NCBI RefSeq assembly: GCF_029227915.1
Contig: NC_079875.1
Coordinates: 6,448,001 to 6,512,000 of the forward strand
Source of the DNA: Hydractinia symbiolongicarpus
Taxonomy: Eukaryota > Cnidaria > Hydrozoa > Anthoathecata > Hydractiniidae
Reading direction: 5' to 3'
Length of the DNA: 64,000 bases
This document shows, piece after piece, positions 1 through 10,200 of this stretch (position 1 is the first letter of the stretch; the number at the start of each line of letters is the position of its first letter). Below the pieces are notes generated by a model. It was not told the origin of the DNA. It ran no database searches and was given only the letters and a program-made list of their open reading frames with translations. Made by a program: the position numbers and the translations under genes.

Positions 1-20
1 AATGGTAGTATTCTTCTTAG

Positions 21-1364
21 GATGAATTCACTGACGCAGTTGGTTTACCATCAGGTAATGAACGACAGATGGAAAGATTAAAAAAGATGTTGTTCAGTTT
101 GCAAAGCATTAATGACACGTCAGAGTCACGTGACTTAGACTATGTTGATCAAGTAAGTTTGATGATGTTCCTTTATTTTTTAGTAAAATTGATTTCTTGG
201 GAAAAAATCCCTCTTTAATTTTAATCACCCTTGCTTACTTATTTTCCACATTCGGCCATAAGACTATAGTCAGACGAAGTGCTTTTTTAAAAAATTGAGG
301 CGTAAAAAAATTCACTTCTTTTTCAACAATGATATTCAGTAGATATCACACATAAATGCTAAAATAAGCACCCGGGCGTTTATTTTCTCTGGCACTACCT
401 AATAATTTCAGTTCATCGTTTCCCATTGCTTTATTTGTTAAACTTTTTTATTACATGACACAAACTTAAACCGCTTTTTTTTAAAAAAAAGTAACAGCGC
501 AAGTTTATTTTTATAATATCATTTGAATCCTAAGGGGTGCCTAACCAGAGGGATACTCATTCTAAAATGTTGCTTAGTCGAGGCCTTACAGTTGTATGAG
601 TAATTATGCAGGTGATGTGACGTGACAGCCACCAATATTATAGAAGGTAACACGTGTTGTCATTCTTATTGATTTATTCTTTTGTTGATTCTTATGTGCA
701 TTTTTTATTGAAGGTTATGGAAACACGACATAAAAATTTGCAAGCAGGTGAGTGGAGAATACATAGTTGTAGACAAAGTAGTTTTAGAAGTCTCTTCCTT
801 TAGAACTTTTACCCCACGTAGGTAGAATTTCCACGTGAGCTGAAGAGTATAAATACTCTCAGTAAAAATATTGTGTGTGCAGTTTCGCCATTGTTATAGT
901 TTTTCTTTGAATTTATTAAATTTAAGAGAGGCATGGAATGTTGGTCATTTTACCTAAAAATCAATAATCAATATTCTTAGATACACAGTCATGAAACTTC
1001 GGTTTTATTTGTTTTGATCTTCTAAAATAGATATTCAATTTAGCGTTATAATTTTGTCTTTCCAGACCCACCTACTGTAGCAGATTCAACTTTGTTACGG
1101 TAAGTGATTTTTTTAAATAATCGTGATGATATACAGAATCAACTTCTTTAAGATATTTTGGTTTGAAAGAAAAAACCGAAAGCAATCCTTCTTTTGACCA
1201 AAAACATTCTTTTTAGGGCTTTTTCACATCTGGATAATTTAAAAGAATTGTTAAAAGAAAGAAAAGAGATGACGAGTATAAATCAACTTTCCGGTTCAGA
1301 TGTACTCACCAGGTCAGATAAACTATCCAGGTCAGACGAACTCTCCGGGTCAGATGAGATTTGA
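21..1364 (+). CDS. 3' end of an unrecognised multi-exon gene (partial)
   Basis: Four exons can be joined: 21-152, 714-747, 1066-1099 and 1217-1364. Each is bounded by AG and GT with strong donors (GTAAGT, GTGAGT, GTAAGT), and phases agree at every junction (0, 1, 2). The joined frame gives a hydrophilic C-terminus of about 120 residues that begins DEFTDAVGLPSGNERQ and contains a helical stretch (LKELLKERKEM). It ends in a short hexapeptide repeat before the TGA at 1362-1364. The gene starts left of the window. No domain was recognised, so no function is proposed. The charged, heptad-like middle would suit a scaffold or coiled-coil protein, which is only a guess. Exon structure is fairly secure; identity is unknown. 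Confidence 0.7.
1287..1358 (+). repeat. four tandem 18-bp units encoding a C-terminal hexapeptide repeat
   Basis: Four in-frame 18-bp units run end to end, each encoding six residues of the form Leu-Ser/Thr-Gly/Arg-Ser-Asp-X (LSGSDV, LTRSDK, LSRSDE, LSGSDE). The array stops one codon before the stop codon. The units differ by a few bases, so the expansion is not brand new. Copy number could vary between individuals because a change of one unit keeps the frame. Confidence 0.9.
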
Positions 1365-1847
1365 GATATTCCTTATGGCATAATGGTAACTTCCAATAAC
1401 TTAGTTTGAATTTTATATCTAAAATAGAACCTTAATAATCTTGAATTTCTAGTTTATTTTATCAGGAATGGTGATCAGATCTGAAAAATTCAATACGTTC
1501 CATATATTATAATGATTCTAAACGTTAAAATCAAAAGCAACGTTGTATTACTAAATTGTCTCACTTCATTTATATGTACTTATATAGAACAAGGCTTTAC
1601 GTTCTTTCACCATATGTAAACAACGAATCATGAGTAGTCCCAAAAAGAAGGTGAACAGTATTGAATATTTTTACTCATTTACTAATAATTATTTAACCGG
1701 GATAATTGTAACCCTTCTTGCTATTGCCCAATCCACAATCCCATTTTGTGACTCAGTCTTCAATCTCACCCATGGCGCTATAAGCTAGAGTTCATAACTT
1801 AAAAGCTCAGGTTAAAATTTCTGCAATTACGTGTTCTAGAGAGGCAA
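1365..1847. other. intergenic, no feature recognised
   Basis: AT-rich sequence between the first gene and the LINE remnant. It should include the 3' UTR of the first gene, but no canonical AATAAA signal was identified within about 100 bp of the stop. No ORF or repeat of note was seen. Confidence 0.5.
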
Positions 1848-2120
1848 TTAATAATTTACAATTTGAGGCAAGTTTATTTTGTAATTAGTTCCCACATCTT
1901 CTTGTTTTTGAATGTTCAGTGTGTCTTTCAGTTGTTGATTCATCATTTTTAACCAAGTTTTTTTCGGTCTTCCTTTTGTTTTGTTGTAAGGTTGCATCGC
2001 GTATGTCATAGCTTGTTGTAGTAGTGCATTTTTTCGCATTCTAGACACTTTTCCGAATTTCTTTAATCTTCTCTTGGCGATGTTGTTAGACCATTTTGTA
2101 ATGTGTTTTTAGCAATAGAT
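1848..2120 (-). pseudogene. LINE (non-LTR retrotransposon) ORF2 C-terminal remnant
   Basis: The minus strand reads a frame containing ITKWSNNIAKRRLKKFGKV, then SRMRKNALLQ, then TKGRPKKTWLKM. This succession (basic RRL..G.V.RM segment, then a GRPKKTW box) is what I expect at the C-terminal end of reverse-transcriptase proteins of many RTE/CR1/L2-type LINEs. Only the last ~90 residues remain and no RT catalytic motif is present. A LINE RT N-terminal fragment on the same strand lies at 10.0-10.2 kb, so both could come from one disrupted copy. Identification rests on motif memory; the clade is not assigned. Confidence 0.55.
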
Positions 2121-2441
2121 AATTACTTCAAATAATTATAACTTATAACCAACGATCTCTAAACACTGTTCGTACAATTTTTCGTGCGAATTTCGAAGGA
2201 TTGGTAGTTATAAACAAAATGATTTAAACTTAAAATTTGAAAGTAAATAATTATCTGTCGAAACTACGGAGGAAGCGAAATTACCACATAGCGATTATTC
2301 GTGCAAACTCTGGGGGTTTGAACTTAAATCATGATTGAATAGAAAATAAAAATAATCATGTTTTTAAAGAAAACATTTTTTATAACAAACAATTTTCACA
2401 AACAATATATACATTGTCATATGTTCATACATAAAAAAAGT
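2121..2441. other. AT-rich spacer, possible left end of the outer transposon
   Basis: No ORF. It contains short GTGCGAAT / CGTGCAAA-type motifs, but no inverted terminal repeat could be matched to the far side near 10 kb, so the left end of the outer DDE element is not defined. Confidence 0.35.
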
Positions 2442-3126
2442 TTACTTATGAAGCATGAATCTGTCCTTGTCCGCCTTTGAAAAAAAAGCATACGAACAAC
2501 CAAGTGGGCAGATACCAAACTCGGTTTGCTTCCTAAACTTTTCATTACGATTCAAATGACTAACTCGCATCATCTCGATCAATGTTTTGTAGTGTCCATG
2601 ATGTACTGTGTAGGTTTTGGTGTTGGGCAACTGCCGTTAAATTCACGTATTTTATTTAAAAAAGCGTTGCGATGTGGCATTGTTGAACAATGTGTGCATG
2701 TTACATCTTGACACCTAACGAATTCCAGCTGGTATAACTTCCTATTAGCGTGGTGTACTAAAAACGTATACAGATCCCGGAGCTCTTGAAATACAACTGT
2801 TTCGTTTATTTTCTTTTTAGAGGCATTTAAAAAATCTTTTAAAAGTGAATGGGTTTCTTTGATTGGTTTTACAATAGGATCATCGCTTGTAAATGTGTTG
2901 ACACATATTGAAAATCCATCATAAACTTTTTTATGCCAAAATGTTTTGTGGCGTTGTCAAGCACGTCCATCCAACCATCATCGTCATTGTACGCCGGTAT
3001 AACTCCATTAATGTGGTCTGGCAATGTAACACCTATTATTTTTTGTGTTAGAAACAGCCAACATCGTTCAATTGGGTTAAACCGTGAATGTTGTGGTGCA
3101 TAACACTGTACAATCAATGTGTCTAA
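2442..3126 (-). pseudogene. DDE-type transposase, C-terminal part (outer element)
   Basis: Downstream half of the transposase interrupted at 3126/9081. The minus strand reads LIVQCYAPQHSRFNPIERCW, then KIIGVTLPDHI. HSRFNPIERCW is the C-terminal 'NPIE..W' box that supplies the third acidic residue (E) in many IS630/mariner-like DDE enzymes. After a stop near 2869, coding-like sequence resumes with Cys/His-rich segments (CQDVTCTHCSTMPH near 2.69 kb; FGICPLGCSYAFF near 2.5 kb) in shifted frames, so the tail is degraded. The neighbouring N-terminal part is at 9081-10017; the 5.95 kb between them is a later insertion. The superfamily is inferred from these motifs only. Confidence 0.65.
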
Positions 3127-3139
3127 CTAGGCTGTTCAG
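3127..3139 (+). repeat. left terminal inverted repeat of inner transposon
   Basis: CTAGGCTGTTCAG, preceded directly by the TSD copy TCTAA at 3122-3126. The match to the right end stops after 13 bp. Confidence 0.88.
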
Positions 3140-3629
3140 GCTATTTTTAACAACATCGTTGTTTGCTTAGCTTATATGTTAACGTAAAAGAGCTATTATT
3201 GCGCTTTCCAACGAGGGGTCACTCACCCTTCTAACATTTTTCGTTCCAAAGTTATGAAGATTTGAAGATACCTAATTGGAGTAAAAAATTAGACAAATTC
3301 CTGCGCATTCCTCCATATAAACACTGGCAATATTTTCGGCCCCAATAGGCGTTTTTTGGTGCTCTGAAAAAGGTCAAAATGATGGTATGATGCAGATCAG
3401 CATAGTTCGCTAAAAAATTATCGAGTTAAGCTAAAATTTGGTATAAATACAGAGAAAGATAAGTACTATATGATTAGGTCGTATATTTTACCAAATGCTA
3501 TTGCGCATGCGCAAAATTACATTACCAAATATGGTCATAAATTTTAGGAATATAACAGGAAATCGTCAATAAAACACACGCAAATGCATAACTAGGCTAC
3601 TTAAAATACCACTTAGTTTAAAAATAAAT

Positions 3630-4620
3630 TATGAGGTATCACGTGATCCTTCAAGAAGTACATTTTACGGAGCAGATTCTTTGTAATTTCCAGACCAGGC
3701 GCAAAATATGTCCAAAATAGCAAAAACGATCATATAAAAAATGCGAATATTATTAAAGAGACATAATAGTATGATCACTACTTATCAAAATAAATTATAT
3801 ATATAAAGTACCATGTTAAAACTCGAAATGTATATTTTACAGACCAGATTTAGTGTAATTTACATACTTGACAAAAAAAGACCAAAATCGTGAAAAATCA
3901 TTGACTACGTGTGTAAATATGAATAATTAGGATGGTTTTTAGGTCTCTCAGTTAAGGAAAATACAATTATGAGGTATCATGTGATCCTTTAATAAATACA
4001 TTTTACAGACCACATTTTTTGTAATTTACAGACCTAAAATATAACCAAAACAGTAAAAACTTCTCAAGGAAATGTGGGAGCAGAAAAAAATCAGAATAGA
4101 ATAACTATTTTTTTTAAAAAAAAGTGGGAGTGTCATGAGATATTCTGAAAGTATATTCTATAGACCAGATTCTTTGTTAATTCCAGACCAGATGCGAAAT
4201 ATGCTCAAAAAAAGCAAAAACAATCAAACAAAAAGTGCAAATAAATAGGCATGATAGTATGACCAATACTTATCTAAATAAATTATATGAAGTATCATGT
4301 TAAATCTCAAAATGTATATTTTACAGACCAGATTTAATATAATTTACAGACTTGACAAAAAGACCAAAATTGTGAAAAATCATTGACTACATGTGCAAAT
4401 ATAAATAATTTAGTTAATAAATAATATTACTGCAACTTGGAAAAAAATTATTGTGTGCTCAGTTATCAGAATCACATTTTACAGACTAGATTTATTATGA
4501 TTCACAGAAGTAAGAAGTGAAGACCAAAATGGTGAAAACTCATCAAATACATATGAATAATGGGATAAAATATATTGTGCTGTTTCGTTATATCTCCAAT
4601 TTACAGACCAGACCCCAACA
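3630..4620 (-). repeat. degenerate ~160-bp tandem repeat in the inner element
   Basis: A motif close to TTTTACAGACCAGATT, usually followed within about 10 bp by TTAATTT or TGTAATTT, recurs at about 3661, 3836, 4002, 4155, 4319, 4476 and 4600, a spacing of roughly 125-175 bp. Longer blocks between motifs also match (for example the segments after 3836 and 4319). The array lies between the 3' end of the element's gene and its left terminus. Its position suggests binding sites for the element's own protein, or simply decayed satellite DNA. Confidence 0.7.
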
Positions 4621-4814
4621 TAAGTGAAAAAGCAACCACAACCTATGAAAATTAAAACAAAAATGTTTATTACTGCATAATCAAAAAAAATGTTTTTCCT
4701 ACCACTAAAAAACAGCAACATTGAAAGAACTCTTAACATGCAGGGCTCATAACAATCACCACTACTAAATGACTTGAAAATACTGGAAATAATCTATCAC
4801 TAAATAAATCGTAA

Positions 4815-7800
4815 CTAAATAACAAAAAGATCTCCTTTTTCCAAATCTATAAGCAAGGGGAAAGACCAAATATTATCAGGCTCGTTATCATAACGAATTT
4901 CATATTCAGTTTTCTTTAAAACACTGGTAAGTTTACTAATTTTAACAACATCTTCTCTACACCAAAAAACTTCCTCGCTGTCCTCTTCAGAAACACGGTG
5001 CTGAATTGTTCTACCCACTAATAGCTCTGGATTTTCAATAAAATTTGGTAATAGGTTCTCCCTCTGTTGTTTTGTTAATCTTCCCATACGATCATTTTGT
5101 ATTTTTTCCATTAGCTTCTTCTTTTTATTGCGAACAGCTTCCTCTCGATCTTCTTGATTCTTTAGCTTACTCCGGATATCTTTTTGTACTGGGACCAGTT
5201 TATCTTGCATAATTGTTTTCAGATTTTCAAACAACTCATGCCAACCCTTGTTTACTCTTTTTTTTTCAACCATTTTTGTTTTTGTAAATAACTTTAATGG
5301 ACACTTAACTTGTAATACATAGCGGTAAAAATCTAGTTGGGTATTCCAAATTTTTTCCTTTAAATCGTCACTAAAACTTTGTAATTCATTGGCAGCATCC
5401 TCAACAGATAACCATGCTTTAACTTTCAGGCTTTGTAATGCGTTAATAATTCCTATTTTTTTCATGTTGAGCTTAGCTTCAGCATCTCTTTTCTTATTCT
5501 GTTTATCAACCAGTTTGTTGTGTTTCTTTTCAATAAGGGCTTTCTTTCTCTCATCATATTTCAATTTCATTTTCGTGAAATTTTCTCGAGCATTGTTAAG
5601 TAGCTTATCTCGTTCATCAATTGACAAATTGTCAAGCCAACCAGATGTTTGATTCCGAGACCACATGGTGAGAGCTTGCATTGCTTGGATACTAGCACTT
5701 GGTTTTGTTTTAACAAGCAAATCAAGAATGGCAAAATCACTTTCAGAAGCTTTATTGGTAGTGGGTACATTGTTTGCAGCTGAGACAATATGTGGCGAGG
5801 GATTCCAATACTGGCCACCATGAAGTTGGTCCACACATTGCCTTTCTAAAATAATCAACACAGCATGTAATATAACTTCTAGTGATTGTTGGGTCAGTGT
5901 GTCAAATTCCTCATTTGTATCTTCAAACAATTTGTGCCAAACTTCATCTTTATGATGTACAACATCTGCTTCATTGAAAATTGTTCTACCATTAAAGATA
6001 GCTGATGCATCTTTACACAAACTTGACAGATTTACTTTTAATCGCAACAGAAACGGATTTAACTCCAAAATATTTTTGCTGCTTTCAACTAAACGCCACA
6101 GAAGACCAGTTACTAACTTGTCTAAAATACCCATAGCTCGAGTTTCAGTCAAAAACAATGTGTTTGAAATATCTTCTTTTACTGCTTTCAAAAGATTATT
6201 TGGTTCAGGCCAATTATTAAGAAAGCATTTTATATCATCTGCATGAAAATACAGAGCAGCAGCATTATAGAAAAGAATGTTAAACCTGTTACCAATGAAT
6301 GGAACTAAGTATGATTTAACTTCCCTACCAGCCAAAAATGAATTAAAATATGACGCAACTCAAGCTTCATCACTACCTCTAACCTGAAATGCTTTACATG
6401 CAGTACGAACCAATCTGACAGCACATGCTTCACTGGTATTAAAAGCAAACACTGTCATCAGTCAACAACAAATTTTCAAATGATTTTAAAACTTTATCTG
6501 TTTCTGTTGCAAAGTTTGCTATGACATGCAATTTACAATAAAAGTTTGACATATCACCAATTTCTTTTTTTTGTGTTTCACTCATTTCATCCCAATTTTC
6601 GATAGATTTTGGCAAGAGCTCTTCTCTCAAAATTTTTAACTGACAGTTGAATAAAGGATTCACTGGCCCAAGATCAGACATAGTAGTTTTGATGGAAGTT
6701 ACAAGGTTAGCAAAATCTTTTTCCTTGTCCTTAGTTAAAATCGCATCGCACAAATCATCAACTGTTTCACTGAAACATTGCAGCGTAGATGCAGCATCAC
6801 CACCACTTATTTCTGCTAAACCGAAAGATAATGTTCTGCCACTTGCAGTTGTTATTTGGAAATTTTGGTAATGTTTGTGGTACTTCGAAGTTCCGTCACC
6901 ATGCAAACAATTATTCCCAGCAGGATCAGCGAGCATTTCATTTACGACTTGAGATTGTGCAATAATTAATGCCTCTTGGAGCAATCTGCTTTTTACACCA
7001 TTTGATGGTAACCGATTAATTTTCTTTTTGGCTGGCTTTGTAATAACCGTTTTGATAACACTGTTTACTTTTGACATGCTAACATTTAATGTTAGTAAAT
7101 CCATAATTACTTCACGCAGTTCATTTGTATATTTGCCATAGTGAAACGTAACTACTTCTTCATCTTCGACTAGATTTATTAATGCTTGTAGTTCTAAATT
7201 TTCTTTTAACAAAGAGTCAATTTTATTCTCCAAATCTTCAATCTCTTTTTCACACTGATTGTTACATACAACGCTATTGGATTTGCTTATTTTATTCTTT
7301 AGATACAATATTTTCTTCTGGCACGAAACTTTTTCAGCTTTTAATGGATATACAATATTTTCACCTACATTACTAAGCTTTTCTTCTAATTTCTCACTTT
7401 TTTATTTAATCTTTCTATAACTTTATGTAAATTTATATTTTCAACCTCAGTCTTCTTTAAATCACTTCTTAACTCAATTAACTCTTGTCCCTGCACTTTT
7501 AGTTTATTATCTCTATAGGCAATTTTCTTACTCAAACGTCTTATTTTAGCATGCGATACACCATGTTTTCGGACTTCGTCTTCAGCTTTTTTTAATGCAT
7601 CACTTTGCTTTTCAAACTTTTGCTTTAACAATTGTAATTCTTTCGCTGCTAAGTTCAAATCATTTTTATTTTTCTGAACAATACTCTTTGTTTCTATGTC
7701 TAACGTTTTCATACCATTAAGTGCCTCTAAATATTGTTGTTCTACCAATTCCAACTGTTCCTCTTGTCGATGTGTCACTTCCATTTTTCGTTTTAAATTT

Positions 7801-8138
7801 TTATTCTTTTTTTTGATGACACTAAGCTCCAATACAAGACTCTTTTCCTTTTCTGTTTTTGTTGAATTTAATGACCTGTCTAAACTGTCTTCCCTTTTTG
7901 GTATTACAAACTCTTGTGCAAAAACACCTTCAACGTCCTTTTTTTTCTTTGCTTTTCTTAACAGTTTAATTCTTTGAATTAACCTTGTAATTTTATTATA
8001 CAAAGCAACTCGACTGCAATTACTAACATCAATTTTAAACTTCTGTGAGAATGATTCACAAACTTCAACAATGCTTAATTGATTTAACTTCGTATACCAT
8101 TCATATATTTCACTATTAGTTATTTTTATGGCAACCAT
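4815..8138 (-). pseudogene. broken ~1,100-codon transposon protein of unnamed family
   Basis: Three open frames lie end to end: 8138-7386 (true ATG), 7401-6439 and about 6475-4815. The first two overlap at an A-run (7398-7403) where a one-base slip joins them. The second and third overlap near 6440-6475, and the third frame also has a TGA at 6362-6360. Together they read as one protein. Its N-terminal ~350 residues are charged and heptad-like, a long coiled coil. The middle has LHGDGTSKYHKHYQNF, TMSDLGPVNPLFN and MSNFYCKLHVIANF; the Asp residues of DGTSK and MSDLG are candidate catalytic acids. The C-terminal part has GNRFNILFYNAAALYFH and a final module (LLVGRTIQHRV, WCREDVVKI, TEYEIRYDNEPDNIW) resembling a Tudor-like chromatin-reader fold. 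From memory, similar uncharacterised multicopy proteins occur in cnidarians and fish; not checked. Confidence 0.7.
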
Positions 8139-9067
8139 TATAACTTACTTGATCATCTAACACTAATAATTACACTGAAATAAAATAAAAGCACTTTGCA
8201 TAACAGAGTAAGGAAAAACTTTAATATGAATTGTTACTGTATAAATAAACGATACCTGCATATCGTAACCATATATTTAGGCCATGGTGGCCAGACACAA
8301 GTCTGTATCATACTGAACTTTGCTAGTGTTAGCTAGCTAGCATTAAATGTGCGTGCTTTTCTGGCTAGGATTTTTCTTCCTTCAAAACACAATGTAAGAA
8401 AGGATAAAAAGTTGTATTAGAGCAAGTCATAACAACCTAGCTAGCTAGCTAGACTGTATTTAACATAATTTTACAATGCTTAATTTTGAGTGTAAAATTA
8501 TATCTGAGCAGTAACTTCTTAACTGTTGGCTAAAATTGTACTTGGCACATGGTTTAGCTTTTATTAACTAACTAACTAACTAACCAACTAAATAACTATA
8601 ACTAACTAGCTTTCAAACTTTATTTAGTATATTCCAGAAATGGAGACAAAAAGTGGCGCCCACAAAAAAAAAAAAAAAAAGGATAAAGAAAAAAAACTTT
8701 GTTTTCTTTGCTAAAACATTGCGTTGTTGCAAAAACTCTTATACAAACTTACAAAAGTGTCATTGAAGAGTGTTTCCCTGAGTGAAAATCAAAAAATAGT
8801 TAAAATCTAGTACTTTTTCTCAAAATATGAAGTTTTTATGTACCTGATTTTTTTACTTCCTCAAACAGAAACCGGGATTTTCATCTTTGTTTACCTCAGA
8901 AAATCATCTACCTTTGCATAGGTACCCAACATAAACCGGCCTAAATTGGTTTAGTGCAAGAAAAGTGCCCAAATGCTAAGGTGCCCATACGCTCACCTTT
9001 AAAAATTTTGAAGTTCTCAATTTCCGCCGCGCCGAGATTTTTTTTGACGGCAAGAATTGTCACGTGA
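8139..9067. other. leader region of the inner transposon
   Basis: About 930 bp between the ATG at 8138 and the right inverted repeat, without an ORF. It holds GCTAGCTA tetranucleotide runs (about 8330-8345 and 8438-8452), an (AACT)n-like run near 8570-8605 and a poly-A run near 8664-8682. It should contain the minus-strand promoter of the element, but no specific site could be defended. Confidence 0.5.
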
Positions 9068-9080
9068 CTGAACAGCCTAG
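9068..9080 (-). repeat. right terminal inverted repeat of inner transposon
   Basis: CTGAACAGCCTAG, the exact reverse complement of 3127-3139, followed directly by the TSD copy TCTAA at 9081-9085. Confidence 0.88.
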
Positions 9081-10017
9081 TCTAACATCAAATTCTTCCA
9101 CAACATTCCGAGCAAAAGAAAGTTAATTATCCCTTTAACTGACCAGTCTGCAATCATAACAACGTTAGCTATATCTTTGACAACCTTCTCATCGTTGATT
9201 AATTGTATTAAATGATTCGCATGCATAACATTAGTACTTTCCACCAATCGAGATGGATATAGTTGGACCAATAAATGTCCGGAACGTGGCCATTTCACCT
9301 TAACACGATTTACTTTATCTCTAGAAAAAGTACGGTTCTTTAATGCGCGGGGAAGCTCGGAACCTTCAAAAAACGATCTTTTTCTAACACTGGTTTTTTT
9401 ATTTGGTGGTGATAACGATCTACTTCTGGTTGTCTTTTCCTTGAGTATCAAGTAACCAGCCGGAACTAGTTTTCAATTAGGATGGGGGAAATCATGGTCA
9501 TTGTAATTTGGTCCCTCTTCTTCAATATACATCTGTCTAATAGCGCAACGTCTGCTAGTTGCAGGAATTCCTACTTCAACTTTGTTTTTATTGTCAACGG
9601 AAAGAGCCAATGTATTTTCGTCATGAATTACGGCCAATCCGTTCACCAAGTTCACCTGGCAACAGGTATATTGAAAATCAGGATGAGTTTTCTTCTCGCT
9701 GCTATTGCGCTTTGGAGGCACAGAAGCATTGATAAGGGGTTTGTAGCGGCTACTCGCAATAGTCTTTTGACGTGGCGGTAACATCAAACGGTGGATAGTA
9801 TTTTTGTCAACAGATACACCCAGAGTTTTTCTGACATGACTACAAATATCTTTTAAAGTGACTCCATTCATATACATGACGTCGTCTCTTCTCCGCAAAT
9901 GTGCTGCTGCTGCTGAATTTTGTTCAATGAATGACCTGATGCATGAAACGATATCGGGATGAACATGCTCAAGGTTATTGAAGATATTTGCTATGTTCTC
10001 GTATTTTTTATGTCTGG
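9081..10017 (-). pseudogene. DDE-type transposase, N-terminal and central part (outer element)
   Basis: The minus strand reads continuously from about 10010 (RHKKYENIANIFNNLEHVHP) through a helix-turn-helix-like segment (GVTLKDICSHVRKTLGVSV). Next come ALSVDNKNKVEVGIPA, where D is the probable first catalytic acid, YNDHDFPHPN, a single in-frame TGA at 9475-9473, VPAGYLILKEK, and VVMIADWSVKG, where D is the probable second acid. The frame continues across the inner insertion into NPIERCW (third acid) at 3.05 kb. So three acids are in DDE order, and the gene is disabled by one nonsense codon, one 5.95-kb insertion and C-terminal decay. The N-terminus starts abruptly beside LINE sequence, so it may be truncated. 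Confidence 0.68.
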
Positions 10018-10200
10018 TTGATTAGCTCTCCATTGATGTTATCTTTACCATTTTTTTTATTCTTCATTAGTTTCGCAGCTGATTTTATTTCCTCTTTTGT
10101 AAATTTATTTGCCATTGGAGTTGTGTTATTGTTTTTCTTGCTATTGTTTCATTTTTTGTGAGTATTCTTTTTGTTCTTCTTCGTTAGCTGTTAGACCGTT
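10018..10200 (-). pseudogene. LINE reverse-transcriptase N-terminal fragment
   Basis: The minus strand reads DTKAASNGLTANEEEQKEYS and, after a frame change, NKFTKEEIKSAAKLMKN followed by KKNGKDNINGELI. The pattern 'FT.EEI..A...LKN.K..G.D.I..EL(I/L)' is the entry to the RT domain in many LINEs. The fragment ends exactly where the DDE transposase frame begins. The RT core and catalytic Asp pair are absent. Same strand as the LINE C-terminus at 1.85-2.12 kb. Confidence 0.5.

Larger units (their letters stand above)
3127..9080 (-). mobile_element. inner DNA transposon, 5,954 bp, 13-bp TIRs, 5-bp TSD
   Basis: Both ends carry the 13-bp inverted repeat CTAGGCTGTTCAG (3127-3139 and, reversed, 9068-9080). 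Directly outside each end is the 5-bp sequence TCTAA (3122-3126 and 9081-9085), as expected of a target-site duplication. If the element and one TSD copy are left out, the flanking transposase frame runs on without interruption across the join (NLMLD followed by TLIVQC). This is strong evidence for both boundaries. Inside, on the minus strand, are a ~0.9-kb leader, one broken ~1,100-codon gene (8138 to 4815) and a ~1.7-kb tail with tandem repeats. A 5-bp TSD with these ends fits no superfamily I can name confidently. Confidence 0.88.

Noticed and set aside
5389-5652. Plus-strand ORFs opposite the inner transposon gene (also 5974-6246, 6647-6871, 7696-7977)
   Set aside because: Antisense shadows of the long coding frame on the minus strand.
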